NCBI GenBank assembly: GCA_019096065.1
Contig: JAGUCH010000001.1
Span: 12,028,001 to 12,092,000 of the forward strand
Origin: Paracyclopina nana
Lineage: Eukaryota; Arthropoda; Copepoda; Cyclopoida; Cyclopettidae
Length of the DNA: 64,000 bases
Reading direction: 5' to 3'
Shown: piece after piece, positions 42,288 through 54,355 of the stretch
Position numbering within the stretch: the stretch's first letter is position 1
Layout: each line of letters opens with the position of its first letter
The notes under the pieces: generated by a model
Seen by the model: only the letters and a program-made list of their open reading frames with translations
The model's database searches: none
What the model was told of the DNA's origin: nothing
Translations under genes and position numbers: made by a program

Positions 42288-44444
42288 TAGGGAACACTTC
42301 CCATGGCCATATCTGTCCAAACGGATTTTTTTCTAAGTTTTGGATGTCTTTTTTTTTGGCCTGGTTGGGGACATCCAAAACGGTTTTCTGCTAGTTTCTA
42401 AATTGTTGACCTGTTGGTGCATCAGGAACCTTAGTGAGCCCCAAACTTAACACATTTTAAGTCAATTTTATTAAGTAGTACCGATATTGCAAATGCTTGC
42501 AACATGTAAAATTCTAAATTTTGTTGGAACTATCTTGAAAAAAAGATGAAAAGTGGGCTTGCTTTTCTTGCCAGTACAAGAACTGTAGCATGGGCAACAT
42601 AGTTTCCAGAAAGCATGTTTTCCATCAATTTTTTTGATAGACTGGCTTTTCTGAATTAGAAGTGGCTATTTTTGAATGGTTTATTCTGAAGCAGCAACTT
42701 TGTTTTGATCTCTCAAAAAACTGGAGTTAGTAAATTTAAGGCTATTTTGAGCTACAATTTGATCTGTCATGGTGAAGACAAGTTCCTGGTTATGATGTGG
42801 CTTTTGGAAAAGAATTCTTTGACTTGCATGAAATTCAACAATGAGCACACCAATTGATTCCTTGAACTATCAGAAATGTTACAAGCTTTGTTTTAGTTGC
42901 TTACATGGCTTAGATTTTCCTGGAAAACAAAAAATGTTTTTGTTTACATTTGAAATGAAGACTGTGACGTCATCATAGAGCAAGAAAAATGGGCTACTTT
43001 TTTACGCGCACGCTTTGGATGTCTTTTACTGATGCCATCTATTGGAATTTGGGTGCAGGCGGAATCCTATAGGCAGTTAATACTGCATCAGCATAAATTA
43101 AGAGATCCATACATGAAGTAGGCTTTTAAGAAATCAAAATGATAGGGTAAATAGACTTGACCAATTTTAGGGACAGAGAAATTATTACCCAAACATTATT
43201 TAGGACTCAGGAGTTTGCTTTTCTTAAAAAATACACCTTTATAGCCGCAGTATGACAGCATGCGTAAAAAAGCAACTTGAAGCGTTGCGTCAGTTAGATG
43301 TAAGAGCTAGATAGATCCATCTTTTATAAGATCGACTGATCCGAATTGCTCAAATATGTTATGCAATGCTTTTGGCCTTTAGAAAGCATTAGACCAACCA
43401 GGACGATTTCTTTTTAGAAATTGGCGCAGACAGCTTTCGAAAATGGCTTATTTTCTGCTTGTCCGCGAAGATAAAAACAGATAGAGTAAAGCTGAGAAAG
43501 AAAGTTGCACCGAAGATAAAATATTTTGGCTTGTTGTCAGTTGCTTTCAAAATGAAAAATTAGACTTGTATGGTAACGTATGACACACAAACAAGAAATA
43601 GCTGCAATTTCTTACATTTTTTGCGGCTGCCTTAAGCTTTTCTAGGATTTACTCTTGTGTGGGAAATCAAACTTGGATGCAGCATCAATGTACACCAAAT
43701 TCCTTGGCTGGTTATTTATGCGCCTATAATTTGGTTACACCCTATTACCCTTTATTTTGTGCATTGCATTGTCGGTTTCAGGGAATATTAGTTGCACAAC
43801 AGACCATTTGTGTAAAAGTGAAAAGGAGCATATTTACCCTATAGAATTGACTTTGATCGATGTACTGGCCCTGCCAGAAGACTCTCCCAGGCTGGACTCG
43901 GGAGCCCTTTTGCATACCAAATGTAGGCCCTTCTCCTTTTCCAGCATTTGGAGCTGTATCTAGGTGATGACGATGTAAATGAGAAGAGGCTCCCCCAAGA
44001 ACTGTTGAGGCCGCTGAGGCTGCCGCCATTTTGTCACATGTGCCAAAGATTTATTGCTGTTTTTTTCACATTGATGACGACGCTTCTCATGGTTTATGCA
44101 CGGCCCCCTGAAGGAATTCCAACTGCAGCGGAGACACCTGCACAATTGCTTGCTTGCTGAAACAAATATCACATCTTGAGTTGGCAAAAAAACATAAGAG
44201 GCAAAAACACAAAACAAGCTTCTTTATTTATGAGCTCCAATCTTATAATGTTCCCCTTTTTGGTAACCATAGCTCAAAAAGCCAAGTGCTTCTTTGATGT
44301 CATGTGGTGCTTTTACTATCGAAAACTTTGGTAGCAAAAATTCCCTTGGCAAATCATTGTATCAGTTCTGCACTTTCTTAACTCGAGCAACTCAGAACTT
44401 CTTGCAAGCTGATTATTTACAGAGATTCTGAGGAAAAGCATATA
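42288..44444. other. Intergenic, no supported gene
   Basis: A minus-strand frame begins with a good start context at 44029 (ACAAAATGGCGGCAGC) and stays coding-like for about 65 codons to a possible donor at 43832 (AGG|GTAAAT). No following exon was found, so it is recorded here and not called. Confidence 0.4.
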
Positions 44445-44669
44445 CCCGGTTCCAACACGGGATATCAGCATAGTATAGTACGGTAAACCAGTTAAGTCAG
44501 GTTGAGCTGAGCGCGCGAGCTAGCTGTGACCTGACTATGCTAAAAAGTCAAGTTACGTCTCCTAACTATGCTGATTTTCCTTGTTGGAACCGGGCTATTT
44601 GACCTGACTTTGTTAATAAGTCAAGTTACGTCTCATAACTAAGCTGATTTTACTTGTTGGAACCTGGCT
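44445..44669. mobile_element. Inverted-repeat element with a duplicated right end
   Basis: The left end CCCGGTTCCAACA (44445) is complementary to TTGTTGGAACCGGG (44581-44594) and again to TTGTTGGAACCTGG (44655-44668). The right-hand 70 bp is present twice in tandem (about 44529-44600 and 44601-44669, core AGTCAAGTTACGTCTC). The left arm also mirrors the ATCAGCATAGT segment. It is most simply a MITE whose terminal unit has been duplicated. No ORF. Confidence 0.6.
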
Positions 44670-45165
44670 TATACTTCATTTCTGTCTTTAAAGCGGGGTG
44701 CAGTCAACGTAGATTAAAATTATGCCAATTTATAGATCTACCAGCTCACTTTTGCTATTTCTTGTTTCCTTGAAAGATTTGCGGTTTCCATTTGAATGTT
44801 TCTATCTTTTTTTTCTTCTGCGCTGAGACTGCTTGCGGTATAATGATGGCTAAAATAGTCCTTTGCAGGAAAAAAAATTTTAAATGAAAGAACGATATGT
44901 AATATGGCAGTATCAATGGATTTTCTTGGAAGTTTACATGCCCCGAGTATACTGAAGCAAGATTCTCGAGAAGTATTCAATACAATACGTGCAAAGGACA
45001 AACGCTGGTATGTACTACAAGGATATACAGGGTGTCCCTCAGACATACGAATAAGCACTTGTTAGCCTGTGTAGCTTTTTTTCTCCTATGATTGTGGTGG
45101 GACAATCTGTACGTGCAGCAAGCATTATTTATTGGGTCCTCAATAAAGCCCCAAATGAACCTTAT

Positions 45166-45561
45166 AGGGCGTTCCCGTATTGGCCTGTTAGTCAAGTTAA
45201 GTTAGGTAGAAAGTTAAGTTTAGTTCAGTTCCGTTCCCAGATATTTATGTAGGTGGAACTTAACTTAGCTTGATTTTATGTAGTACTAGCTTACTTGCCC
45301 AGCTAAGTTCAGTTGCCAAACTGAACTTGGCCACAAAAAGTGGTCTCATATGCATAGTAACTGAAGCTCGGTCAATTGAGAAAAGCGAACTGTGCTCATC
45401 AGCTGCTGATGTACAACACGTTGGCGTGTCAGCTCAGCGGTCAACTGAACATTGCTAAAAGCGAACCGAACTTGGCTGGAACAAGCTGAACTTAACTGAT
45501 TAAGTAAGGTTACTGTTATGGCAACGTAACTTGACTAAAAATTCGAATATGGGATCGCCCT
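45166..45561. mobile_element. MITE, family 1 copy C
   Basis: 396 bp, begins AGGGCGTTCCCGTATTGG and ends ATATGGGATCGCCCT, flanked by the 3-bp duplication TAT (45163-45165, 45562-45564). The interior is rich in AAGTTAAGTT and TTAACTT phrases in both orientations. No ORF. Confidence 0.72.
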
Positions 45562-45564
45562 TAT

Positions 45565-46160
45565 GAAACAAGGAGCACAAAATGGAAATGCTGCTTAAAG
45601 TAGTAGAATTACCGCTTGCCATAAAAGCGCCTTGTCAATGAAAGGAATGAGGTCATTTCTGAGTGCAGTGCTAGTAGGAAAATGTAAGTCACAAAAGTAC
45701 ACAGGCATTTCTGAAGCCTTAAGAGTACGCACAGGCCAAGAAGACGACAAATGACTTCTTGGTCAGAAATGAGATCCAAATAACAGACGTTAATCGGGTT
45801 CCGAGATGCACTCATCCATTGTTCCTAATACGGATCCATGAACCATGCTAAATCGAGAGTTGGCTTGTAAAAAACCTCACATACAAGGTTTAGAATACAA
45901 AATGAAAGATTCCACTGCAATCTGAGCTTACTAAGGCAATGACATGCCACACCAACCAAAGAAACCTCTTAGCATGAAGTCAAAAGATTCAAATTGAAGG
46001 CATTCGGAACTAGAGAAATACAAATTATGTTTTAGGATTCCAGCTTTAAGATAAAACGCCCTTACACTTTTTCTTGATGTTCTGCTAAGTACATAAATAA
46101 TGTAGCATTGGTATGTGAGGGGTTAGAGAGTGCAATGGCGCACAAAGTTAAATAGCAGAC
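45565..46160. other. Intergenic, no gene seen
   Basis: A 68-codon minus frame at 45815-45609 has no splice partners. Nothing else was recognised. Confidence 0.4.
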
Positions 46161-46163
46161 ATC

Positions 46164-46308
46164 GGCTCATTATCTTCCGCGTCTTTGATCGTAGCATGGT
46201 TGCGGTTGTTATCGGTTCTTATTTACTGACGAGGTTGCGATGTCAGTAAATAAGAAGTGATAACAACCGTGAGCATGCCACGATCAAAGACGCGGAAGAT
46301 AATGAGCC
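46164..46308. mobile_element. MITE, family 2 copy B (GGCTCATTATC termini)
   Basis: 145 bp, almost a perfect hairpin: GGCTCATTATCTTCCGCG at the left and its complement at the right, arms about 65 bp long with a few mismatches. It is flanked by the 3-bp duplication ATC (46161-46163, 46309-46311). No ORF. Confidence 0.8.
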
Positions 46309-46311
46309 ATC

Positions 46312-48572
46312 ATCTGTTTGAAAGAATTGCACAGAATCACAGGGAAAGATGCCATACGCACCAACATTGAGAGGCTGCTCCTGAAGGAAAACTGATATTG
46401 GCTTCAGTAGTGAGCGCGATCTCCTTACGCGTAAATACATTCATCTCTCGTAAATTACTTCCTCTAATGACCTATGTAGCATAAACAAGCTAGGCCAAAC
46501 AGTGAAGTCTCTTAATTGCCACTGTAGCAGTTGAAAGGTGGATTAACAGACTGCATTGTTCGTGTGAGACGCATCTAACTTGTACGTTAATCAATATTCT
46601 TGAAAAATCGATGCCATAGGCACTATCTAAGACAACTTTCTTGGTTCACTCCTTCAATGAGCGGTAGTATTCATGAGAAATATTCTAGAATTGTCAAACT
46701 GTGGATTTTCCGCCAATCACCGAATTTGCAGATTTTAATGGGTGCTCACTTCGACTTGCCTAATATATGTAGTGGAAGAATCATCAGACAACATTTATTA
46801 TTCATATGCAACAGTGCAGTGCAATTGTGCGAAACAGCGATCCAAGCATGCCACAACTAACCATTCAAGCAATTACAAGGGCAACTCCACTAAATTAAGC
46901 TCAGAAATGCTCAAGTTTGATTAATTTACGATTATCACGATTGAAGATCTGGAAGATTCAGATTTTCAGGTTGTCGAAGTGAGGAATTGCATTAGTATTC
47001 ATTATCGCGCGCACTTCCTTCAAGCATTTCTTAGCTCGCAATTTGTGCTGGATTCTAATCTATGGCATTTGTTAATGACAGTCCTTCATTTGGGTGTAAA
47101 CAAGTGTCCAAGGGACAACAAAACCCTATTCATAAGCAATCTCCACACTTGATAGCACTTCTCAGCACGAACTTTCTAAAATGTATTCTAACAATGCAGG
47201 GGGGCAAACACCCTGAAGCATATGCAAAAGTGAGACACGCTAATCAATCTCTGCATTCACTTTTCACGACAAATTATTGCTTATGTGCATATAAATAAGT
47301 AAATAACCAAGGCCTCTTAGGATGGAATGCGAGCCCAAAGTTGAGTAGTTCAGCATAAGTGGATAATTCTTTATTCAACACTCGATGCATATGTACTAGA
47401 TGTATTAAGTTGCCGTTGATGCACTTAAGCTAAATCCTTCAATTACTATTGTTTGTGGAATGCGCATTAATTTTACACTTACTTGGATTTTCGTCACTTT
47501 TGGCACAGCATATAGCAACAGCCTTCAGAAAAACTTAAGGCAAACAGTTTTCGTAGTCAATTTCTCTTAACAAACTTGGATGTTTTTGCTGGGCCGTCGT
47601 CGTTTCTACTGTCGCAGCTCTCTCAAAAGCTCGACTCTCTTCTTGAGGGGATGGGAAATACTTCGCTCTTTGCAGCCTAGCAGAAAAACTAAAGCACTGT
47701 TGCTTCAGCTTCGATTAGGGACACTGTTTCTATGGTATGACCATGAAAAGGCACCATAATTAGTTTTCACCGTGGAACAGTTTTTCAACTGTATCGTTGT
47801 ATTTTGTTGGCTTACAAAGGCGAATTTGGGCTTCAGGGAGATGATTGTGTGCAAAGTTTACAGTTTGTGCAAGTAATGCTCCTCCGCATTAACGAATATT
47901 GCGAAAATGAGAAATGCCGTTTTGCTTGTGATGAGCATTGCACAAGTGCTTGAGATAGAGAGGAAAAAAGTGCAAAAAATGGCAAAAAATGGTAGCTAAA
48001 AGTCGGTCCTTGGGTTGTTACTGTGAGCTAGTATCTTTTGCGTATCATTACCAAAAAGCTTTTTTATGTGTGCTGTTCTACTAGCTGACTTTCATTATGA
48101 AGCATTGCATAAAATAAAAACTGCTCATCGATCACTGACACCTCATGAAGAAAAAATGCCTCATCGATCTATTTGAGCAGTTTTTTCCTTAATAACTATA
48201 CCGCGCTGCGTACTGAAGTAAACAATGTGCATGGTACACTAGATTGCTTAAGGCTCATCAGATGGCAATTATTTTTAATGGCCTCTCTCTCACTTGTTGT
48301 AGGCATAGCTATGGACTTTTAATTTACATTCTTGAGAGGAAATTGAGTAAAGGCATTTTGATTGGATTCTGGATGTATTTTTTTCGATTTTTTTGGCATT
48401 TTCATAAAACAACAAATTCTGTATGATACACGAAAGAGGACGAAGTATTTGCAGAATAGTAGCTACATGTAGCGGAATTCGGGAGGGTGTAATTTTATTT
48501 AAATGCGACCACGATGTTATCAGTTTCCCAAAATGGTTATTTATCACTTGCGGAACAAAAAACAAAACATTT
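46312..48572. other. Intergenic, no gene seen
   Basis: Unique AT-rich DNA. A small hairpin at about 48119-48184 pairs AACTGCTCATCGATC with GATCTATTTGAGCAGTT. No coding exon could be supported. Confidence 0.45.
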
Positions 48573-48717
48573 GGCTTAGTCTCTTCTGGAGATTTCATAG
48601 TGACCAAGCCACGGTCATTATCGATTCTTATGTAGTTCCATCGCAACCTACTCAGTACATAAGAAACGATAATGACAGTGGCTTGGTCACTATGAAATCT
48701 CCAGAAGAGACTAAGCC
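48573..48717. mobile_element. MITE, family 2 copy C (GGCTTAGTCTCTTCTGG termini)
   Basis: 145-bp near-perfect hairpin: GGCTTAGTCTCTTCTGGAG at the left with exact complement at the right, arms about 60 bp. No clear target duplication (TTT against AGT). One arm is also found at 33824. No ORF. Confidence 0.78.
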
Positions 48718-49210
48718 AGTGAAAGGTTCACACACATAAAATGAGATGATGGCAATGGTTTCTTTTTGAATAAATTACATGAAATCAAAGCATAAAAGAT
48801 ATGCAGGGCTAAATTAGCATCATCATTATTATTATTATAGTGTTATTATCTTTATATATAGATTTTTATTGTACATTAAATCATGCGTCAAAGTGATTTT
48901 TTGTTCAGGTTTTTTTTTCGCTTTTTTCATAGTGAATTACAAGTAGAGCTCTCCATTCAGTTTTTGCTTTCAGATCTGTGTATTAAGACAAGACCGAAAT
49001 AGATTGATATTTTTTCAGTAAGTAACATATGCGGATCAAAACGAGGGTGGTGCTTCTTGAAGTGCCTTAAAGTACTCTTTCAATTTTTCTGGTGATGTAC
49101 CAATAAATTATTACTAGTAGCTCAAACCGCCTCTGAATTGCACAACATCAGTCGTTCTATTTTTAAAAGTTTGGGTCGGGAGATAATTTCTGCTAATTGA
49201 TTTTATGCTC
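48718..49210. other. Downstream flank of PHAF1
   Basis: AT-rich; contains a short CAT/ATT microsatellite at about 48819-48839. No gene. Confidence 0.5.
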
Positions 49211-51159
<1,949 letters not shown>

Positions 51160-52002
51160 TCTAAAAAAGGGCCCCAAAGTGTGTCTCGTTGAACTGCACA
51201 CAACAGTTGTAATAGTGTGAGTCAGAACTTGTCCTTGGCCGCTCGTTTCCCAATGCTGGAGAGCAAAAAATGGCAAGAGAGAGTCAAGACTGGATTGGCA
51301 AGGGTTCAATAAGAGTGCTGTCACTGCAACTTGTCACAAATTCAATCCTCAATGATCAACTGCGAAGTTGTTCTTCTATGTATTATAGCAGTATATTGTA
51401 GTCATACAAAGGCACAGTTCAGTACACTGCTACTACGCGCACATCAACTGCTATGTGTAAGGCGGGCCGAGTCGACTACTACGACTTTACGCCATCTTTG
51501 TTGTTATACGATTTGCTTTAGAGGTGGGTCCATTTTCGCAGCTTTTGACAGCACTAGTTTGGCTCGATAATCATCGGTCCGTCACTACCATACCAACTGT
51601 CAAGAAGAGCTCAGCTTGCTGCCAGTCGTGCCGGTACACCTTTCTCAGCTTAGGGTTGATATAGCTAATGAGTAACTTGCGTCTTTTATTCAATATTACA
51701 TTATGAAAGCAATGAATGTGACGAACTTAACATGAATAACGGTTTTCATTGCGCTTATCAAGGTTTATAATCAAAATAGAAATGTGAATAATCAGAATAT
51801 TATTTATTTGTAGTTACCTGTTGGGCTGACCCTAATTTGAATGACCCTAGAGCAATTGCGCAGCAACTCAGCTTGCGTACAGGACAACAGTAACTTAATA
51901 TCAAAGCAATGACCATACACTTCCTTTTTATCTTCCGTGCTAGCAAATGTTGCATAAACACTGCTCAGTAGCATCAGCTGATTACACAAATGGTACCAAA
52001 CT
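51160..52002. promoter_or_regulatory. Shared intergenic region between PHAF1 and DCAF11
   Basis: 843 bp between divergent start codons, so it must contain both promoters and 5' leaders. I see no clear TATA box placed for either gene. The sequence just before the PHAF1 start (TTTTTTAG|A) could be a splice acceptor for a 5' leader intron. Confidence 0.45.
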
Positions 52003-52019
52003 ATGGCAAGTTCAGATGA
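51990..52019 (+). promoter_or_regulatory. Upstream ORF overlapping the DCAF11 start
   Basis: An ATG 13 nt before the DCAF11 start opens a 9-codon frame (ACAAATGG context) that ends 14 nt past the DCAF11 ATG, in another frame. If it lies in the mRNA leader it would reduce initiation at DCAF11. Confidence 0.45.
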
Positions 52020-53873
52020 CAACAGCCTTTTGGAGGAAGGTGCGGAGGAGAATGCAAGTGAGCCCAATCATGGTTACAACCTGAGGTCATCAGGGTCATC
52101 AGCAGCCAGACTTTTAGTGAGATCTCACTTGCCTGACTCCTTGGCCAGGCTAATTAACCTCATCACTGAGAATCCGGGAGACTACGCCAATAGGAGTAAT
52201 ATGAGTGAGGACGAGAGCAGTAGTGACGAGGAGGCTTTGTTTAGCTTTATGCCAGTTAGGAGAGGCAGCTCATTGCCCAAGAAGCCACCAAAGCCTTCCT
52301 CAAGGCAATTAGAAACCCTCAAGAAGAGTGACTTCTACTTTGAGACCAAGGCCAATTTGGGCAACCCCCTTGACAGGTCACACAGATTTGGAGACAGCCA
52401 AAGCTTGAGCAAAATTCAAATGTCAAGAGAGGTACGCGTGTGTGCTTTTCATGACTGCCTTTTACTTCGATTAATGTTCTAAATTTGGGTGTGTTTTCAT
52501 AGTTGGGTGACGTGAATGGACACCGGTTTGGAAGGCTGTCGCGTGGAGCCATGGCTCAACTCTCCTCCCACTTTCTGCCCAATACAAGCCAGGAGGTGGC
52601 TGGTTTTGAGCAAAAAGTATTCTGTGGCACTTACTCAAAATGTGGAGACTTCTTCCTCTCGGCGTGCCAAGATCAGAAAATCCGCTTGTATGACACTTCT
52701 AGTGGAAAGTTCAAGCTGTTGCGGACAATTCATGCTCGTAACGTGGGTTGGAGTGTTCTGGACGTGGCCCTATCTCCTGACAATTGTCACATGATTTACA
52801 GCTCGTGGTGTGATTCAAGTACTTAGAAAGAGTCACTCATTACCTACCGTAGGTCAAATATCCGTTTCTTTCTAGTTCATCAAGTCAGCCTTTTCAACGA
52901 GGATGAGTCCAAGCATAATGCTCTTCCTCTGAGGGTTGAGGACGAGAATCGTTTTTGCATTTTTTCTCTACGCTTCAGCGCAAACGGAGACGAAATCCTG
53001 GGTGGAGCAAACGATGGGTACTTGTACGTTTACGACAGATTTGCTCAAACCCGCTCCCTGCGCATCAATGCTCACGAGGACGATGTGAATGCAGTGGCCT
53101 TTGTCGATTCTGCAACGCACATACTGGCTAGTGGAGGCGATGATGGCCTTTGCAAAATCTGGGACCGCAGATCCCTCAGGGAGGACCATCCTACTCCAGT
53201 TGGCGTATTTGCTGGCCATGTGGATGGCATCACATTCATTGATGCCAACGAGGACGAGCGTCACATAATAACCAACAGCAAGGACCAGTCCATCAAGCTG
53301 TGGGATTTGAGGAATTTCGCATCGAACCAAAGCATTGAAGCTACGCGTAGGGCCGTTCGCAACCAAAGCTGGGATTATCGTTGGGGCAGGTGTCCAGGTA
53401 ATGCGACAATCTACTTTTCTGCTGTGCAAGCCTTTCATAATAATGTTCATATCAGACTACAGGAAATATTCCGCTGCCGAAGATCCATCCATCATGACAT
53501 ACAGAGGACACTCGGTCTTTCAAACGCTGATACGTAGTCGATTTTCCCCTAGCTTTTCTACGGGCCAAAAGTACATCTACACTGGTTGCGCTTCGGGAGC
53601 AGTTAAAAGTAGGACCATATTTTTAGTGCATGCAGTTCTACTCGGACTACTATTGTTTTCTTTTTTATTATAGTCTATGATGTCCTCACTGGAGAAATCG
53701 TCAAAGAGCTGAAAGGCCAAGAAAATTGTGTGCGAGACGTGTCTTGGCATCCCTACATAAATGACATTGTCAGCTCGTCTTGGGATCGAACTGTGCTCAG
53801 ATGGACTTTTTCGGAGGACGACCAGACGGAGAAACGAATCCCGAAGAAGAAACTTTTAAGGGACTTTATATGA
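52003..53873 (+). CDS. DCAF11: DCAF11 (WDR23): WD40 substrate receptor of CUL4-DDB1 ubiquitin ligase
   Basis: Five exons: 52003-52431, 52503-52818, 52876-53389, 53463-53608, 53674-53873, giving 534 residues (human about 546). The first 140 residues are acidic and disordered with a NYANRSN-like segment, followed by WD40 repeats. Diagnostic blocks are IHARNVGWSVLDVALSPDN, GGANDGYLYVYD, INAHEDDVNAVAF, GHVDGITFID, MTYRGH and CVRDVSWHP. IWDRR and LWDLR are WDxR motifs of the kind that dock on DDB1. The exon 3 donor is GGCAG|GTGTCC rather than the stronger-looking site 9 nt later, since only the former keeps frame. In animals this receptor targets NRF2/SKN-1 and other proteins for degradation; that role is inferred from homology. 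Confidence 0.95.
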
Positions 53874-54355
53874 TGATAACAGAGACTGTACCTATATGCT
53901 GGCTGTTGACCGATCGAAATGAACGAGCTCCACTCGTTTTTAGGATATATTTTGCTTAGAGGGTATATTTTTCTCGTATAGTTCTCAGCAGAAATATCAC
54001 AAGGATAAAATCTAATCGTAAGTTATAGCTTTGTCATTCAAAATTAGTGGTCATCACACATTCTGTTTGTCCTGACAATGTATGTTGATCAAATCATCTC
54101 GAATTACGTTCGAGGCCACATACTGCCTCTATCTGATTTCGTTGAGCTTCTTCCATTGGGAATTGTTTAATCATAGAGTTCATTTCAGGAGGACTTATTA
54201 TAGGCGATGGCCAACCACATCAACAATGCATCAATCGTCGAGTTGTCAAGCAGGTTCTGCACCAAAATAGATAAACTAAGTGAAAACAATGCTCCTCTGG
54301 GACTCAAGAGGTCACCAGGCATTTCTTTGGTGGTACCGATTGTCTTTGAAGCTTG
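53874..54355. other. Convergent intergenic region
   Basis: 482 bp between the stops of DCAF11 (+) and the SLC16 gene (-). It presumably holds both 3' UTRs; no other feature was seen. Confidence 0.5.

Noticed and set aside
43778..44029. Possible first exon on the minus strand with a strong start context
   Set aside because: No continuing exon was found downstream, and the peptide resembles nothing known to me.
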